NCBI GenBank assembly: GCA_017941505.1
Contig: JAGAWH010000069.1
Coordinates: 1-34,786, forward strand
Reading direction: 5' to 3'
Length of the DNA: 34,786 bases
Source: Faecalicoccus sp.
GTDB lineage: Bacteria; Bacillota_I; Bacilli_A; Erysipelotrichales; Erysipelotrichaceae
Shown: one piece after another, positions 25,093 through 32,707 of the stretch
Numbering within the stretch: position 1 is the first letter of the stretch
Layout: each line of letters starts with the position of its first letter
Position numbers and translations under genes: made by a program
Notes under the pieces: generated by a model
The model's input: only the letters and a program-made list of their open reading frames with translations
Databases searched by the model: none
What the model was told of the DNA's origin: nothing

Positions 25093-25115
25093 GAGTGCGG
25101 GCTCATCCCGCACTC
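25093..25115 (+). repeat. Stable hairpin between malE and malF
   Basis: GAGTGCGGG (25093-25101), loop CTCAT, CCCGCACTC (25107-25115): a 9-bp G+C-rich stem, but the following bases (TTCCTGTATAAAG) are not a U-run. It therefore looks like an mRNA-stabilising or processing element rather than a full terminator, in the same place as the malE-malF intercistronic elements of enteric bacteria. Confidence 0.7.
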
Positions 25116-25140
25116 TTCCTGTATAAAGGGAGGAGATAGA

Positions 25141-26484
25141 ATGATTGATAAAATATCCGTAAAAAATGCGCTCACTAAGGGCGATAAATGGACGAAATTA
25201 TCTTCCATATGTATGGGACTTGGTATGATCAAACACGGACAGCTTATTAAAGGTGTCATCGTTATGATTCTTGAAATTGCGTTTATCTTCTTTATGATTA
25301 CCGATGGAATCGGTAATATGGGAAAGCTCCCCGGTCTTGGCGAGGCAGGACAGGGTAAGGTATGGAATGAGGCAAAAGGTGTTTATGAATATACAGCCGG
25401 TGATAATTCTTTGCTGATCCTGCTCTTTGGAATTGTAACGCTTTTTGTGATTGCAGGCTTTATCTTACTCTGGGTATTGCAGATCAAACAGTCTTATAAA
25501 TGTGAAAAGATGATCGAAAAAGGAATTACTCCGCCGACATTTAAAGAAGATATCGCATCTTTATTCAATGGAAATTTACATATTACCTTAATGACACTGC
25601 CGTGTCTTGGAATATTGGTTTTCAATGTGATTCCACTGGTTTATATGATTTCGATGGCTTTTACCACCTATTCAAAAGAAGGAAATCATTTAACTTTATT
25701 TGACTGGAACGGCTGGACGCAATTTATCCGTGTATTGAATATGAACTCCAATATGGGTAAGCAGTTCTGGCATGTTCTGGGATGGACCATCACATGGGCT
25801 ATTTTTGCCACGTTCCTAAATTATATTTTGGGTATGATCCTGGCTTTGATCATCAACCGTAAGGATACAAAGGGAAAAGGCTTTTGGCGTTTCTGTTTTA
25901 TTCTTTCAATTGCGGTACCTCAATTTGTATCTTTATTAATCATGAGAACGATGCTGCAGCCCCAGGGCGCCATCAATGTTATGCTGAAAAATGCCGGCTT
26001 GATTTCATCACCTTTACCGTTCTGGACCAATCCGACATGGGCAAAGGTGACTATTATCATCATTAACCTCTGGGTCGGTATTCCTTATACACTTCTGCAG
26101 GTAACCGGCATCCTGCAAAATATCCCATCCGAGCTTTACGAAGCGGCAAAGATGGATGGTGCCGGACCGGTAACTATTTTCTTTAAGATCACCTTGCCGT
26201 ATATGTTGTTTGTGACAACACCGTATTTGATCGCATCCTTTGTCGGCAACATAAATAACTTTAATGTCATCTACCTGCTGTCCGGCGGTGGCCCGACAAA
26301 CGTAGGAGATACAGCCGGACAGACGGACTTATTGGTAACCTGGCTTTATAAGCTGACCATCGATAAGCAGTACTACAATATCGGTGCGGTCATCGGTATT
26401 CTGACCTTTGTGATTTTAACAATTGTGACATTGATCACGTATCGGAACTCCAGTTCCTATAAGAATGAGGAGGCGTTCATGTAA
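25141..26484 (+). CDS. malF: Maltodextrin ABC permease MalF
   Basis: A 447-residue permease. The start is ATG 25141 after GGGAGGAG; the in-frame ATG 25090 would read through the hairpin and is rejected. The N-terminal part is extended, with two hydrophobic segments and a roughly 50-residue extracytoplasmic loop, as in other Gram-positive MalF proteins. The six core helices follow, with the EAA loop YEAAKMDGAGPVTIFFKITL and GGGPTNVGDTAGQTDLLVTW near the C-terminus. TAATG overlap with malG. Confidence 0.93.
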   Translation: MIDKISVKNALTKGDKWTKLSSICMGLGMIKHGQLIKGVIVMILEIAFIFFMITDGIGNMGKLPGLGEAGQGKVWNEAKGVYEYTAGDNSLLILLFGIVTLFVIAGFILLWVLQIKQSYKCEKMIEKGITPPTFKEDIASLFNGNLHITLMTLPCLGILVFNVIPLVYMISMAFTTYSKEGNHLTLFDWNGWTQFIRVLNMNSNMGKQFWHVLGWTITWAIFATFLNYILGMILALIINRKDTKGKGFWRFCFILSIAVPQFVSLLIMRTMLQPQGAINVMLKNAGLISSPLPFWTNPTWAKVTIIIINLWVGIPYTLLQVTGILQNIPSELYEAAKMDGAGPVTIFFKITLPYMLFVTTPYLIASFVGNINNFNVIYLLSGGGPTNVGDTAGQTDLLVTWLYKLTIDKQYYNIGAVIGILTFVILTIVTLITYRNSSSYKNEEAFM

Positions 26485-27353
26485 TGGAAAAGAAAAGAAA
26501 TTCAACCAGTCCGCGAAAAAAGATTGTGAACCTCTTTGTTCATATTTTCCTTGCGGTATTGGCATTTGTATGGCTGATGCCGATTGTCTGGATTGTTTTG
26601 ACAAGTTTTCGTAAAGAATCCGGATCGTATGTAAGCACCTTCTTTCCAAAGGGATATACCATTAATAACTATGTACGTCTGTTTACTGACAGAAACATCA
26701 TGAATTTCCCTAAGATGTTTACCAATACATTGATTATTGCGATTATATCCTGCTTGATTTCGACATTCTTTGTGATGAGTGTAGGCTATTGTTTATCACG
26801 TATGCGTTTCAAATTCCGTAAGCCATACATGAATATCGCAATGATTTTAGGATTATTCCCGGGCTTTATGGCAATGATTGCTCAATATCATTTATTAAAG
26901 ACCATGGGTCTTACCGAAGGCGGATGGATCCGCATCGCCTTGATCATAGTTTATTCTGCCTGTGCCGGCATGGGATTCCAGATTGTTAAGGGATACTTTG
27001 ATACGATACCGCGCTCTATTGATGAGGCAGCTATTATGGATGGGGCCAGCCAATGGGTTGTGTTTACCCGGATCACTCTTCCTCTTTCTAAACCGATATT
27101 GATTTATACGTTATTGACTTCCTTTATGGCTCCATGGGTAGACTTCATTTTTGCCAAAGTATTGTGTCGGGCCAATTCGGATCAATATACCGTTGCGATT
27201 GGTTTGTGGAATATGCTGCAGAAAGAATATATCACACAATGGTATACCTGCTTTGCGGCAGGTGCTGTAGTGGTATCCATCCCAATTGCGATTCTGTTCT
27301 TATATACACAGAAATACTATGTTGAGGGTATGAGCGGAGCAGTTAAAGGTTAA
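26484..27353 (+). CDS. malG: Maltodextrin ABC permease MalG
   Basis: A 289-residue permease of six hydrophobic segments with the EAA loop DEAAIMDGASQWVVFTRITL and the family ending YYVEGMSGAVKG. It forms the heterodimeric channel with MalF and is linked to its neighbours by TAATG overlaps on both sides (with malF upstream and the amylase gene downstream). Confidence 0.93.
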   Translation: MEKKRNSTSPRKKIVNLFVHIFLAVLAFVWLMPIVWIVLTSFRKESGSYVSTFFPKGYTINNYVRLFTDRNIMNFPKMFTNTLIIAIISCLISTFFVMSVGYCLSRMRFKFRKPYMNIAMILGLFPGFMAMIAQYHLLKTMGLTEGGWIRIALIIVYSACAGMGFQIVKGYFDTIPRSIDEAAIMDGASQWVVFTRITLPLSKPILIYTLLTSFMAPWVDFIFAKVLCRANSDQYTVAIGLWNMLQKEYITQWYTCFAAGAVVVSIPIAILFLYTQKYYVEGMSGAVKG

Positions 27354-28912
27354 TGAAAAAAATAATACAGACAATCTTAGTATTCATATTGATTGGACTG
27401 ACAGGTTGTCGACCATCAGCAGATCCTTCGGGGTCTGCTGATGCCCTTATACCTGTTGACGATCATTATCGTAATACCTATGAAATCTTTGTCTATTCCT
27501 TTCACGATTCCAATGGGGATGGCATCGGTGATTTAAACGGTGTAAAGGAAAAATTGAATTATATTCAGGATTTAGGCTTCAATGCCATATGGTTGATGCC
27601 TGTATGTTCATCTCCAACGTATCATAAATATGATGTTTCGGATTATCAGGCAATTGATCCTCAATATGGAACCATGGAGGATTTTGAAACACTTGTCAGT
27701 GAATGTCATCAAAGAAATATGGAGGTATACACCGATTTAGTGCTCAATCATACTTCCACTCATCATCCATGGTTTAAAGAAGCATCTAATTATCTACAAT
27801 CGGGAAAAGATTATAACGAAAACGAGTGTCCATATTTAGGATATTATCATTTCTCAAAAAATGCAGAGTATGGGTATGCGAAACTAGAAAACAGCGAATG
27901 GTATTATGAATCCCGTTTCTGGGATCAAATGCCGGACTTAAATTTAGATAACCAAAACGTTCGTGATGAAATAAAAGAAATCATGAATTTCTGGCTGGAT
28001 AAAGGGGTGGATGGCTTTCGCTTAGATGCCGTGACATCCTACTATACCTCAGACGATGAAAAAAATATCGAATTCTTAAAGTGGGTGAACGAAACCGGAA
28101 AGTCCATTAAAAAGGATTGTTATTTTGTGGCGGAGGCTTGGACCGGTTTAGAACAATATGCCCCTTATTATCAAAGTGGAATTGATTCATTCTTTGATTT
28201 TGCCTATTCAGGAAGTGATGGTATCATCACGAAAACGGTAAAAGGACAGATTTCGGCAAAACAGTTTCTAGAGTCTCTTGTAAAGGAAGAGCAGCTTTTT
28301 AAAAGCTATCATAGCGATTTTATCAATGCTCCTTTCTATACAAACCATGATATGGCAAGAGCCTGCGGCTATTTCCCAGGAGATAACGGAACAGAGCTTA
28401 AGCTTGCCTTAGGATTACATTTTATGATGGGTGGCAATGCCTTTCTTTATTATGGTGAAGAGATTGGTATGAGAGGCTCCGGCAAAGACGAGAATAAAAG
28501 AGCACCGATGTTTTGGTCGAAAGAATCCGATTGTACAGGAGTGCCGAATATGGATTCCATTACCATGAAATATGATCCGGTTGACATGCAGATGGAAGAT
28601 GAAAACTCCATTTATAACTATGTGAAAGAGATCTTGAAGATTCGAAATCGATATCCTGTGATCGCCAGAGGTGAGACTTTGATCAATGAGACATTAACAA
28701 CCGATACATTGGCTGTTTTTGAAAAGAAGAAAGATGGATTGGATTCGGTACAAATCATAATCAATTTAAGTAAGGATCCGCAAAGCATTTCTTTGGAAGA
28801 TTATACAACTCTTTCATCTGAAGTGAGTGCATCCGGAAAAACCTCCCAAATCCATGGAAATACGCTTGATATATCAGGATATGGAATTGTGGTGATGACA
28901 AGTGATCAATAA
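27353..28912 (+). CDS. Surface lipoprotein alpha-amylase, GH13
   Basis: A 519-residue GH13 hydrolase exported as a lipoprotein: signal peptide with lipobox LTGC (Cys19) and a short Ser/Asp-rich linker. Catalytic (beta/alpha)8 motifs in order: TDLVLNHT, nucleophile Asp225 in GFRLDAV, acid/base Glu261 in FVAEAW and Asp333 in YTNHDMA. It has the calcium-type SNGDGIGDLNG near the start. It would cut alpha-1,4-glucans at the cell surface to feed the MalE importer. A 13-bp hairpin lies in the linker-coding stretch. The start overlaps malG's stop. Confidence 0.92.
   Translation: MKKIIQTILVFILIGLTGCRPSADPSGSADALIPVDDHYRNTYEIFVYSFHDSNGDGIGDLNGVKEKLNYIQDLGFNAIWLMPVCSSPTYHKYDVSDYQAIDPQYGTMEDFETLVSECHQRNMEVYTDLVLNHTSTHHPWFKEASNYLQSGKDYNENECPYLGYYHFSKNAEYGYAKLENSEWYYESRFWDQMPDLNLDNQNVRDEIKEIMNFWLDKGVDGFRLDAVTSYYTSDDEKNIEFLKWVNETGKSIKKDCYFVAEAWTGLEQYAPYYQSGIDSFFDFAYSGSDGIITKTVKGQISAKQFLESLVKEEQLFKSYHSDFINAPFYTNHDMARACGYFPGDNGTELKLALGLHFMMGGNAFLYYGEEIGMRGSGKDENKRAPMFWSKESDCTGVPNMDSITMKYDPVDMQMEDENSIYNYVKEILKIRNRYPVIARGETLINETLTTDTLAVFEKKKDGLDSVQIIINLSKDPQSISLEDYTTLSSEVSASGKTSQIHGNTLDISGYGIVVMTSDQ
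27414..27443 (+). repeat. cUUCGg-capped hairpin inside the amylase gene
   Basis: A 13-bp stem, 27414-27426 with 27431-27443 (one T-G wobble), closed by the exceptionally stable C(UUCG)G tetraloop. It lies about 60 bases inside the amylase reading frame, in the linker directly after the lipobox cysteine, and no U-run follows. Confidence 0.75.
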
Positions 28913-29582
28913 TTATATTTTTGATCTGTATGGAACCTTACTTCATATCCATACGGATGAAGAAAAAATCTCATTGTGGATGTATATGACCCGGTTTTAT
29001 AAACGAAAACCGGAAGAATTAAAAAGCTTATATAAACGATACTGTAAAGAAGAATTTGAAAGACAGAAAGTTTGTATGAACAGCGATGATCCGGAAATTG
29101 ATATCCTGCGTGTCTTTGAAAAGATGCATCCAATGCATTCGATAGATGTAAAACACATCGCTACCCAGTTTCGCGAAAAATCCCGAGATATTTTGGAGCT
29201 GTATGCAGACACAATGGATACATTAACTTCCTTAAAAGGACAGGGAAAGAAAATATATCTTTTATCGAATGCTCAGGAAGCTTTTACTTTAGATGAATTA
29301 GATCAAATGGGACTGACTCATTTATTTGATGGAATCTGCATCAGTTCGACTTATGGACTTAAGAAGCCGGATGTTCGATTTATGGATTACTTATTGAATA
29401 CGTATCAATTACGCATTGATGAAAGTGTTATGATCGGAAATGATTTTAATACGGATATTGCGATTGCCAATAAGGTAGGAATGCAGGCAATTCATATCAA
29501 TACCGATCATTATTCAAAAGAGTTTATTGAAAATCAGAAATATGCGTTTGAAGAAATTGAAACATTAAGACAATTGTTGTAG
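28902..29582 (+). CDS. HAD-family hydrolase, D-x-Y variant
   Basis: A 226-residue HAD subfamily IA protein with a helical cap. Motifs: nucleophile Asp8 in FDLYGTL, Ser122-Asn123 in LLSNA, Lys154 in LKKPD, and IGNDFNTDIAIA (Asp181, Asp185). The second Asp of the phosphatase signature D-x-D is Tyr10, as in the FDxYGTL motif of haloacid-dehalogenase-type members. This argues against a beta-phosphoglucomutase, the HAD enzyme often found in maltose operons. The GTG start lies inside the amylase gene (11-base overlap). Substrate unknown. Confidence 0.85.
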   Translation: MINNYIFDLYGTLLHIHTDEEKISLWMYMTRFYKRKPEELKSLYKRYCKEEFERQKVCMNSDDPEIDILRVFEKMHPMHSIDVKHIATQFREKSRDILELYADTMDTLTSLKGQGKKIYLLSNAQEAFTLDELDQMGLTHLFDGICISSTYGLKKPDVRFMDYLLNTYQLRIDESVMIGNDFNTDIAIANKVGMQAIHINTDHYSKEFIENQKYAFEEIETLRQLL

Positions 29583-29591
29583 GAGGTAGTT

Positions 29592-31130
29592 ATGCCGGAT
29601 TGGTTAAAAGATGCCGTATTTTATGAAATATATCCATCATCATTTTATGATTCCAATGGAGATGGAATAGGAGATATTGAAGGCATTATTCAAAAACTGG
29701 ATTATATAAAAGAATTAGGATGTAATGCGCTTTGGATCAATCCGTGTTTTGATTCTCCGTTTTTGGATGGCGGATATGATATCAAAGACTACAAGAAAGT
29801 AGCTGATCGTTACGGAACCAATGAGGACTTGGTACGCTTATTTCAAGCAGCTCATGAAAAATCGATTCATGTATTACTCGATCTGGTGCCGGGGCACACT
29901 TCTGACCAACATCCATGGTTTAAAGAATCCTCAAAAAGCACTCCCAATGAATATTCAGGACGCTATATCTGGACAAATCACGCTTTTGAAGGAATAGGTG
30001 GACATCCTTATATCAGCGGTATGACGGAAAGATCGGGAGCATATATGTTAAATTTCTTTGCCTCACAGCCGGCTTTAAATTATGGATGGGGATACCGAGA
30101 TAAAGATTGGATGAGTGCCCCTGATTCCAAAGAAGCAATTGCCACAAAAGAGGCTTTAAAGGATATCATGCGCTTCTGGTTAGATCTTGGATGCGACGGG
30201 TATCGTGTGGATATGGCAGATTCTTTAGTAAAAAATGATGATGATAATAAATCATATACCTGTGCCATTTGGAGAGATATTCGAAATATGTTAGATAAAG
30301 AATATCCGGATGCAGCATTAGTGGCAGAGTGGTCCAACCCCTATCAGGCAATACTGGGTGCCGGATTTCATATGGATTTCTATCTGGATCATCCGCATAA
30401 CGGATACAATACGCTGCTTCGTGATTATGAACATCATCAAGAAGATAACAGCTTTTTTAGAGCAGAGGGTCAGGGTGATATCGCAAGATTTTTGGATGAT
30501 TATCTCCCTAAATATAAGGCTTCTAAAGAAAAAGGCTATATTTCCATGTTTACCTGTAATCACGACACACCGCGTCCGGCACGAACTTTATCCGACAGGG
30601 AATTAAAGCTTGCCTATGCCTTTATCTTTACAATGCCCGGAGTTCCGTTTTTGTACTATGGAGATGAAATCGGTATGCGATATCTGAATGTAGAAACAAA
30701 AGAGGGTGGATATCATAGAACCGGTTCCAGAACTCCTATGCAATGGGATAAGAATGAGATGAATATGGGCTTTTCTAAAGCAGATCCATCTCAACTATAT
30801 CTTCCGGTGGATCAAAACGGTCCATGTGTTGAAAAACAGAAAAATGATTCAAATTCATTATGGAATGTCACGAAGGATATTATTTCATTACGTCATAGAT
30901 ATTCAGATTTACAGGCAGATGGTGATTTTGAAGTTCTGTACGGATATAAACAATTTATCGTTTATAAAAGAGGACATCTGATTATTGCACTAAATACTTC
31001 GAAACAGGTAAAAAAATGGCACACTTCAAATAAGGTCTTAAAGACAGTTTATGAAGTAGGAGATTATAAAATGACACAGGATATGCTCTATGTAAATGGT
31101 CAATCCTTTGTAGTCATGGAAGAGGAATGA
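29592..31130 (+). CDS. Cytosolic alpha-glucosidase, GH13
   Basis: A 512-residue GH13 enzyme without signal peptide, starting behind AGGAGGT. Motifs: LLDLVPGHTSDQHPWF (region I, with Gly where most members have Asn), nucleophile Asp207 in GYRVDMAD, acid/base Glu246 in LVAEW, Asp325 in CNHDTPR, and MPGVPFLYYGDEIGMRY. It probably cleaves imported maltodextrins or isomalto-oligosaccharides; oligo-1,6-glucosidase, maltase and neopullulanase-type activities are all possible. Its place after the transporter genes suits intracellular breakdown. Confidence 0.9.
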   Translation: MPDWLKDAVFYEIYPSSFYDSNGDGIGDIEGIIQKLDYIKELGCNALWINPCFDSPFLDGGYDIKDYKKVADRYGTNEDLVRLFQAAHEKSIHVLLDLVPGHTSDQHPWFKESSKSTPNEYSGRYIWTNHAFEGIGGHPYISGMTERSGAYMLNFFASQPALNYGWGYRDKDWMSAPDSKEAIATKEALKDIMRFWLDLGCDGYRVDMADSLVKNDDDNKSYTCAIWRDIRNMLDKEYPDAALVAEWSNPYQAILGAGFHMDFYLDHPHNGYNTLLRDYEHHQEDNSFFRAEGQGDIARFLDDYLPKYKASKEKGYISMFTCNHDTPRPARTLSDRELKLAYAFIFTMPGVPFLYYGDEIGMRYLNVETKEGGYHRTGSRTPMQWDKNEMNMGFSKADPSQLYLPVDQNGPCVEKQKNDSNSLWNVTKDIISLRHRYSDLQADGDFEVLYGYKQFIVYKRGHLIIALNTSKQVKKWHTSNKVLKTVYEVGDYKMTQDMLYVNGQSFVVMEEE

Positions 31131-31131
31131 T

Positions 31132-32148
31132 ATGACAGTTACGATTAAAGATATTGCTCGATTATCCGGATATTCGATTGGAACGGTATCCCGGGTCATA
31201 AACAATCAAAAAGATGTCAGTGAAGCAGCTGCTCAAAAAATACAGGCAGTCATTGAAGAAGTTGGATATCAGCCAAACTCCAACGCCAGACATTTAAAGC
31301 GTTCCCGCTCTAACGCTGTTACTGTTATTGTCAAAGGAACCAATAACCTGTTTTTAACAGAACTATTAGAAAATGTGCAGTCACATTTAAAAGATGCCGG
31401 GGAAGAAGTGAATGCCATATTTTTAGATGAGTCTGTCAATGAGGTAGAAACCGCAATTGTTGAATGTAACGAAAGACATCCTAAAGGATTGATCTTTTTG
31501 GGTGCTGATTTAAATCACTTTCGAACCGATTTTGAAAAAATCAGCGTTCCTTCGGTTCTTATTGCAGCCTATGGCTGTGATTTAGGATTTGAGAATTTAT
31601 CCTCTTTCTGTACCGATGATTTTATGGGTGGATATATGGCAATTCAAAGGCTTATGGAAAAAGGACACCGAGAAATTGCCATTATCGGCGGCTTTCTAAC
31701 CGACGAATATTATCAGGCTTCAACCGCCAGGTTGAACGGTGCACTCAAAGCTTTAAAAGAAGCGGGAATTGAGTTTGACTTGAATAAACAGTATATCCAA
31801 AGCAGTTTCTCCATACAGGATGGATATTCTAATTTTAAAACTGCATATGAAAACGGATTACATTGTACAGCTGTATTTGCACTGTCAGATATGGTTGCCT
31901 TAGGAGTGTTAAGAAGCGCAATAGATTTAAAATTAGGTGTTCCCGATGATTTATCCATTATTGGATTTGATGGCATCGAGACAGTGAATTATTCAATTCC
32001 GCGTATTTCTACCATTTGTCAGGATATCGGTCTACTCGCAAAAAAAGGTGTTGATGATTTACTGTTAAGGATGGAGTATTCCAGAACACCTGTTCATGAA
32101 AGACTGCCTTTCCAAGTCATTGATGGTGAAAGTATTAGATCTCTTTAG
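31132..32148 (+). CDS. LacI-family regulator 2, paralogue
   Basis: A 338-residue LacI/GalR repressor collinear with the regulator at 21609 throughout. The DNA-reading helix is practically the same (SIGTVSRVINN, GYQPNSNAR), so both probably recognise the same operator. The sugar-binding core is related but diverged (for example YGCDLGFENLSSFCTDDF versus DASSLPFENLSSYCTNDY), so the effectors may differ. It is the last gene of the maltodextrin operon, one base after the glucosidase stop, and its stop codon lies in the loop of the terminator. Confidence 0.9.
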   Translation: MTVTIKDIARLSGYSIGTVSRVINNQKDVSEAAAQKIQAVIEEVGYQPNSNARHLKRSRSNAVTVIVKGTNNLFLTELLENVQSHLKDAGEEVNAIFLDESVNEVETAIVECNERHPKGLIFLGADLNHFRTDFEKISVPSVLIAAYGCDLGFENLSSFCTDDFMGGYMAIQRLMEKGHREIAIIGGFLTDEYYQASTARLNGALKALKEAGIEFDLNKQYIQSSFSIQDGYSNFKTAYENGLHCTAVFALSDMVALGVLRSAIDLKLGVPDDLSIIGFDGIETVNYSIPRISTICQDIGLLAKKGVDDLLLRMEYSRTPVHERLPFQVIDGESIRSL

Positions 32149-32160
32149 AGAGATCTTTTT
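32137..32160 (+). terminator. Maltodextrin operon terminator
   Basis: AGATCTCT (32137-32144), loop TTAG, AGAGATCT (32149-32156), then TTTT followed by CTTT. The loop contains the stop codon of lacI2. Confidence 0.82.
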
Positions 32161-32239
32161 CTTTATAGTTCTGTAATATTAATGTTATATTTTGTTTAAA
32201 TAATATATAATGAGAATAACTAGGTATCAGGAGGCAAAT

Positions 32240-32563
32240 ATGAGAAGAGTATTATTAATTTGTGGGGCAGGAATGTCCAGCTCTATGATGGCAAAAAAGA
32301 CAACAGAGTATTTTCAGGAAAACGGACACGACATTGAAATGACGGCAGTAGGTGTTCCTGAAGGTAAGAAAACTATTCTATCCGGTGCTAATTATGATTT
32401 GTATTTAATTTCTCCACAGGTAAGAATGGAGTTTAAAGAAATGAAAAAAGCTGCCGATAAAATGGGAAACAGAATTGCTCAGGTTCCGCCGCAGGCTTAT
32501 GTACCTATTCCTTCCGGAATCAAAAACATGGCTAATCTCTGTTTAGACAATCTTGACGACTAG
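32240..32563 (+). CDS. PTS lactose/cellobiose-type EIIB, orphan
   Basis: A 107-residue cytosolic phosphocarrier. The phosphocysteine is Cys8 in LLICGAGMSSSMMA, followed by a P-loop-like turn typical of IIB(Cel). ATG 32240 stands behind CAGGAGGC; the in-frame start at 32210 lies within the promoter. It passes phosphate from EIIA to a beta-glucoside entering through EIIC, but neither partner is encoded nearby. A terminator follows, so it is monocistronic, yet the next gene is a 6-phospho-beta-glucosidase that would use the product. Confidence 0.9.
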   Translation: MRRVLLICGAGMSSSMMAKKTTEYFQENGHDIEMTAVGVPEGKKTILSGANYDLYLISPQVRMEFKEMKKAADKMGNRIAQVPPQAYVPIPSGIKNMANLCLDNLDD

Positions 32564-32566
32564 TTT

Positions 32567-32595
32567 GAATCTCTGTAAAGAGATTCTTTTTTTTT
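32567..32595 (+). terminator. Intrinsic terminator after EIIB
   Basis: GAATCTCT (32567-32574), loop GTAA, AGAGATTC (32579-32586), then a run of nine T. Confidence 0.9.
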
Positions 32596-32645
32596 ATAGA
32601 AATAATTCTTTGATAATGAGTGTATAAATGACTACGAATTAAAGA

Positions 32646-32674
32646 TTTAAAAGGATGATATTATTCGCTATAAT
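32646..32674 (+). promoter_or_regulatory. Promoter candidate of the GH1 gene
   Basis: TATAAT (32669-32674) is 17 bases after TTTAAA (32646-32651), a weak -35, and 33 bases before the start. No cre box or palindrome is evident in 32596-32707. Confidence 0.45.
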
Positions 32675-32707
32675 TTAATTAACAAGATTCAGAAAGGAGA
32701 AACTATT

